A DNA stretch of 64,000 nucleotides from Pseudocercospora fijiensis CIRAD86 (lineage: Eukaryota; Ascomycota; Dothideomycetes; Mycosphaerellales; Mycosphaerellaceae), in NCBI RefSeq assembly GCF_000340215.1, contig NW_006921540.1, positions 1,420,377 to 1,484,376 on the forward strand. The letters are read 5' to 3'. Each line of letters starts with the position of its first letter. Position 1 is the first letter of the stretch. Under the pieces are notes generated by a model. It had not been told where the DNA came from. It saw only the letters and a program-made list of their open reading frames with translations, and searched no databases. Positions 61,701 to 64,000 of the stretch are shown here, in pieces. A program made the position numbers and the translations under genes.

Positions 61701-61822
61701 GCGTATAGTAGTTATTATTAGTATAGGTATAGAGGAAGAAGTTAAAAGGTATAAGAATATCGCGAAGCCCTAATTGTTGCCGCCTACGTAACGTTATATA
61801 AGTAAGCTTTCGTAACTACGGC

Positions 61823-62013
61823 AACTACGCCCTAGTAATAGTAACTACGCCCTAGTAATAGCAACTACGCCCTAGCAACGGCAACTACGCCCTAGTAACG
61901 GCAATAGAGCGTAGTAAAACTATTATAGCCGGCAATCGTAGCTAGTAGTCGAATAAGAGTGTCCTTATAGTAAAACTACGCCCTAGTAACGGCAACTACG
62001 CCCTAGTAACGGC
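61823..62013 (+). repeat. 20-bp tandem repeats and a longer duplication near the hAT end
   Basis: Four units of AACTACGCCCTAGTAAYRGY (61823-61902) and two more (61974-62013). The intervening GTCGAATAAGAGTGTCC block recurs at 62071-62087, so a segment of about 110 bp was duplicated. Confidence 0.85.
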
Positions 62014-62202
62014 AAAAGAGCGTAGTAAATGTAATATAGTTACTATTATAGCCGGCAATCGTAGCCGGCAGTCGAATAAGAGTGTCCTTATAGTAAAACT
62101 AATATAGTCTCTAGTTTAAACTAGGAATCTATATAGTTCGAAAAAACTAAACTAGAACTAGGGAGCTAGTTTGCCGCTAAGAAACTAAACTATATACGTT
62201 TA

Positions 62203-62234
62203 GTAGTTCGGAAACCGAACTACTACGGGGTCTA
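62203..62234 (-). repeat. Right terminal inverted repeat of the hAT-like element
   Basis: Reverse complement TAGACCCCGTAGTAGTTCGG. Next to it TAGTAGTTCGG and CCGAACTACTA (62201-62225) form a small perfect palindrome around AAA, so the end can fold back on itself. Confidence 0.7.
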
Positions 62235-62299
62235 CGACCGTAGTAGTATATTCTAATAGATCTTACTATAAGCTTACTAAAAGGTTCCGACTTTAAATA

Positions 62300-63530
62300 G
62301 CCTCTAGTTTTGTAATATACTAGTCGTCGTTTGCTGCCTTACTAAACGTAAGGAGGTATTAAACGCCCGTAGCCTAATTGCGAAGAATACGGCTTAGGTC
62401 TTCTACTAGGACGTATAGAAAGATATAGGCCTACCTAAATTAATTATGTCTAATCGTAGCCCGAATTCTATTACCTGCTTTTAGAAGCGCCTCTATAAGC
62501 GACTTAAAATTTAACTACGCCTTTTAACGGCTTACTACCTATAGACGGACGGGCAAACGGAACGTTCTAACGCTTAGATCGAATAGATTATTAGGTGTTT
62601 CTGCAATTACTATTAAAAATAACTAGCAAAGACTAACGCCTTCTATTTAATTTGCTAATAATAATTAGGAATTAGCTACGATTTAAACTACGCCTTTCTA
62701 CGCTTCGACTAGTTTTTATCCCTAGACTAGTATAGAACTAGTAGAGATTAACCCGGGACCGCCCGCAAACGACCTAGAAAGAGATACTAATACCTTTACA
62801 CTTTAGATAGCTTAGACCTATTAAGAGCTCTAGGACGAAATAAGGTACGCTTAGGAGGTATACGAGCACTACGCTAATTAGCGTAGACGCGTAGCGCTAG
62901 ATTACTAAGTCGGAGATTACGTATATATCGAACTTACGGTATACTAAAACTAACCGACTTTTAAAGAAACTTAACTAGAAAAACCTAGGACCTTTCTAGA
63001 TTACGAAGAAAGTCGGTATATACGTATACGAGCTAGATCTCTTCGAAAATCTTAATATTTATCCGGTAAAGCACGTTATTAGCCTAAGAACCGCCGGAGA
63101 AATTACGGATTCCGAAAGCATCCTACCGATTCTAGAAGTTACCGAGGCTACTAATTAGGCTAAGGATAAGCCGGAGTCTACCTTAGGTATAGTACTAGCG
63201 ATTATCGGCTAGAGCTTCGGTAATACGAACTTCGGAAATCTAAACCCTCCTAGACCGTAGGGAGAGGTATAGTAGGAGAGGTACTTAGACGAAGATACTA
63301 TTTAGGAATCTCTACGTTATATTATCTTTGCCTATAAACTAATCGAGGAATTTCTATAAGACTATACCGACTATATAACTATAGAATTAGCCGTCCTAGA
63401 ATACTTCTACTAAGAAGTATACGAATAGAATCTAGAATAAGGTCTACGACCCGAACTAGGGTAAGAATACTAGTACCTATTATATACGGAGCTTCTTTAG
63501 CGTCGTAGGAACTCTATATAAAACGAGGGG
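62300..63530 (+). pseudogene. Gypsy integrase (core to C-terminal tail), right half of the split element
   Basis: The plus frame begins around 62310 with ILVVV-LTKRKEV, the first part of the integrase core (VDRLTK; the Asp is Tyr). It continues with KDIGLPKLIMSN (62421-62460) and TDGQTERSNA (62549-62578), the most conserved integrase stretch. After the C-terminal barrel a tail runs to about 63500 with NIYPVKHVISLRTAGEI (63058-63110). Then come the purine tract GAGGGGGGG (63523-63531) and the right LTR. RT, RNase H and protease are absent between the Gag at 52560 and here, so material was lost as well as inserted. Confidence 0.85.
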
Positions 63531-63597
63531 GGGCTACTATTATAGTAGCTAACTAGAACATATCGACAAGTCTTATAAACTAGCCGCTATACTATAA

Positions 63598-64000
63598 AGT
63601 AATATCGGATTTAAGTTGCCTTAGTAGTAGGGGCCCCTAGCGAAGTAGGTCGCCTAGTTAGCTGCCTATTTAGCCGTATAACGTAATATCTTAGATACTC
63701 CCGCGAAGGCCGTACGTAGTAGTTTAATACCGTATACCTAAATATACAAACGACGGAACGGTACCGAACGACGCGTACGCGCGTACGAACGATAGCAAGT
63801 AAGATATATAGAGCTATAGGATAGATCCGAGTAGTAGGAAAGAGCCGGGAGATATAGAAGAGCTAGGAGAAATAAATTTACTTAAGAGCGGTTAAACGAG
63901 ATTGTACGCGCGCTCGCGTATAGCGCGTAGGAAAGGACCTAGAGATAGAGATTTATAAAGAAGAGAGCAAGTAAGATATATATACCTACGCTTATACGAC
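63598..64000 (+). repeat. 3' LTR of the split gypsy element (runs off the window)
   Basis: Direct repeat of 51031-51438. Both contain AGTAGTAGGGGCCCCTAGCG and the CpG-rich palindromic core. The element therefore spans at least 51031-64000. Confidence 0.75.

Larger units (their letters stand above)
52616..62234 (-). mobile_element. Large hAT-like DNA transposon with terminal inverted repeats (copy B)
   Basis: The left end reads TAGAGCCCGTAGTAGTTCGG and the right end, reverse-complemented, TAGACCCCGTAGTAGTTCGG. Both fit the CAG-type start of hAT elements after CA to TA mutation. A hAT transposase lies at 57200-59226 on the minus strand. The 9.6-kb length is large for this superfamily; unrecognised frames on both sides explain part of it. 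Many GCCGGC-type motifs are scattered inside. I could not confirm an 8-bp target duplication (flanks ATATCTAC and CGACCGTA differ), so RIP or a deletion has altered the edges. Fragments A and C elsewhere in the window are pieces of the same family. Confidence 0.65.

Noticed and set aside
52616..62234. Starship-type giant element with a tyrosine-recombinase captain
   Set aside because: No DUF3435-like frame seen; the transposase motifs are those of hAT and the ends are inverted repeats.

Overview
This window looks like nuclear DNA of a filamentous ascomycete. A Dothideomycete of the Capnodiales/Mycosphaerellaceae type is my guess from the element families and the style of decay; the sequence does not prove it. 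About 58 kb of the 64 kb is a graveyard of transposable elements carrying the mark of repeat-induced point mutation (RIP): CpA and TpG are almost gone, TpA is in huge excess and CpG is kept. ATG and TGA are therefore rare, and coding frames survive as long readable translations broken by TAG/TAA where CAG, CAA or TGG once stood. One island of normal composition, about 21.04-26.68 kb, holds the only two apparently intact genes, both on the minus strand.

Layout. 1-329 and 7456-about 10690: an old Ty3/gypsy pol (+) split by a complete chromovirus (minus, 330-7450) with matching 197-bp LTRs and a 5-bp target duplication. 10690-11960: an unrecognised extension after integrase. 12600-16230: a long RIP-broken reading frame of unknown family, possibly ending at an LTR near 16326-16533. 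16640-19013: hAT-family fragment C. 19060-20320: a second, truncated chromovirus copy. 21040-26680: gene island with a REI1/ZNF622-like zinc-finger gene and a three-exon 4E-T-like gene. 26690-29080: RIPped DNA with a (CTA)56 microsatellite. 29085-41470: a gypsy gag and pol (+), probably one element, interrupted by hAT fragment A (29712-37180), itself interrupted by a LINE (30658-35608) with a 16-bp target duplication. 42100-45700: unidentified frames, one ending in a coiled coil. 45800-49900: Ty1/copia element (minus). 51031-64000: a gypsy element with an LTR at each end, split by a large hAT-like element (52616-62234) with terminal inverted repeats and carrying a transposase plus unrecognised frames.

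Of the two genes, one belongs to the late 60S ribosome-assembly factor family Rei1/ZNF622 and the other resembles the eIF4E-binding repressor and P-body protein 4E-T. They share a link to translation but nothing shows they are co-regulated; they are separated by 840 bp and each would have its own promoter. The most unusual items are the hAT-like element (9.6 kb, scattered GCCGGC motifs, extra frames), the unknown roughly 1200-codon frame at 12.6-16.2 kb, and the contrast in mutation pattern between the LINE and the DNA around it.
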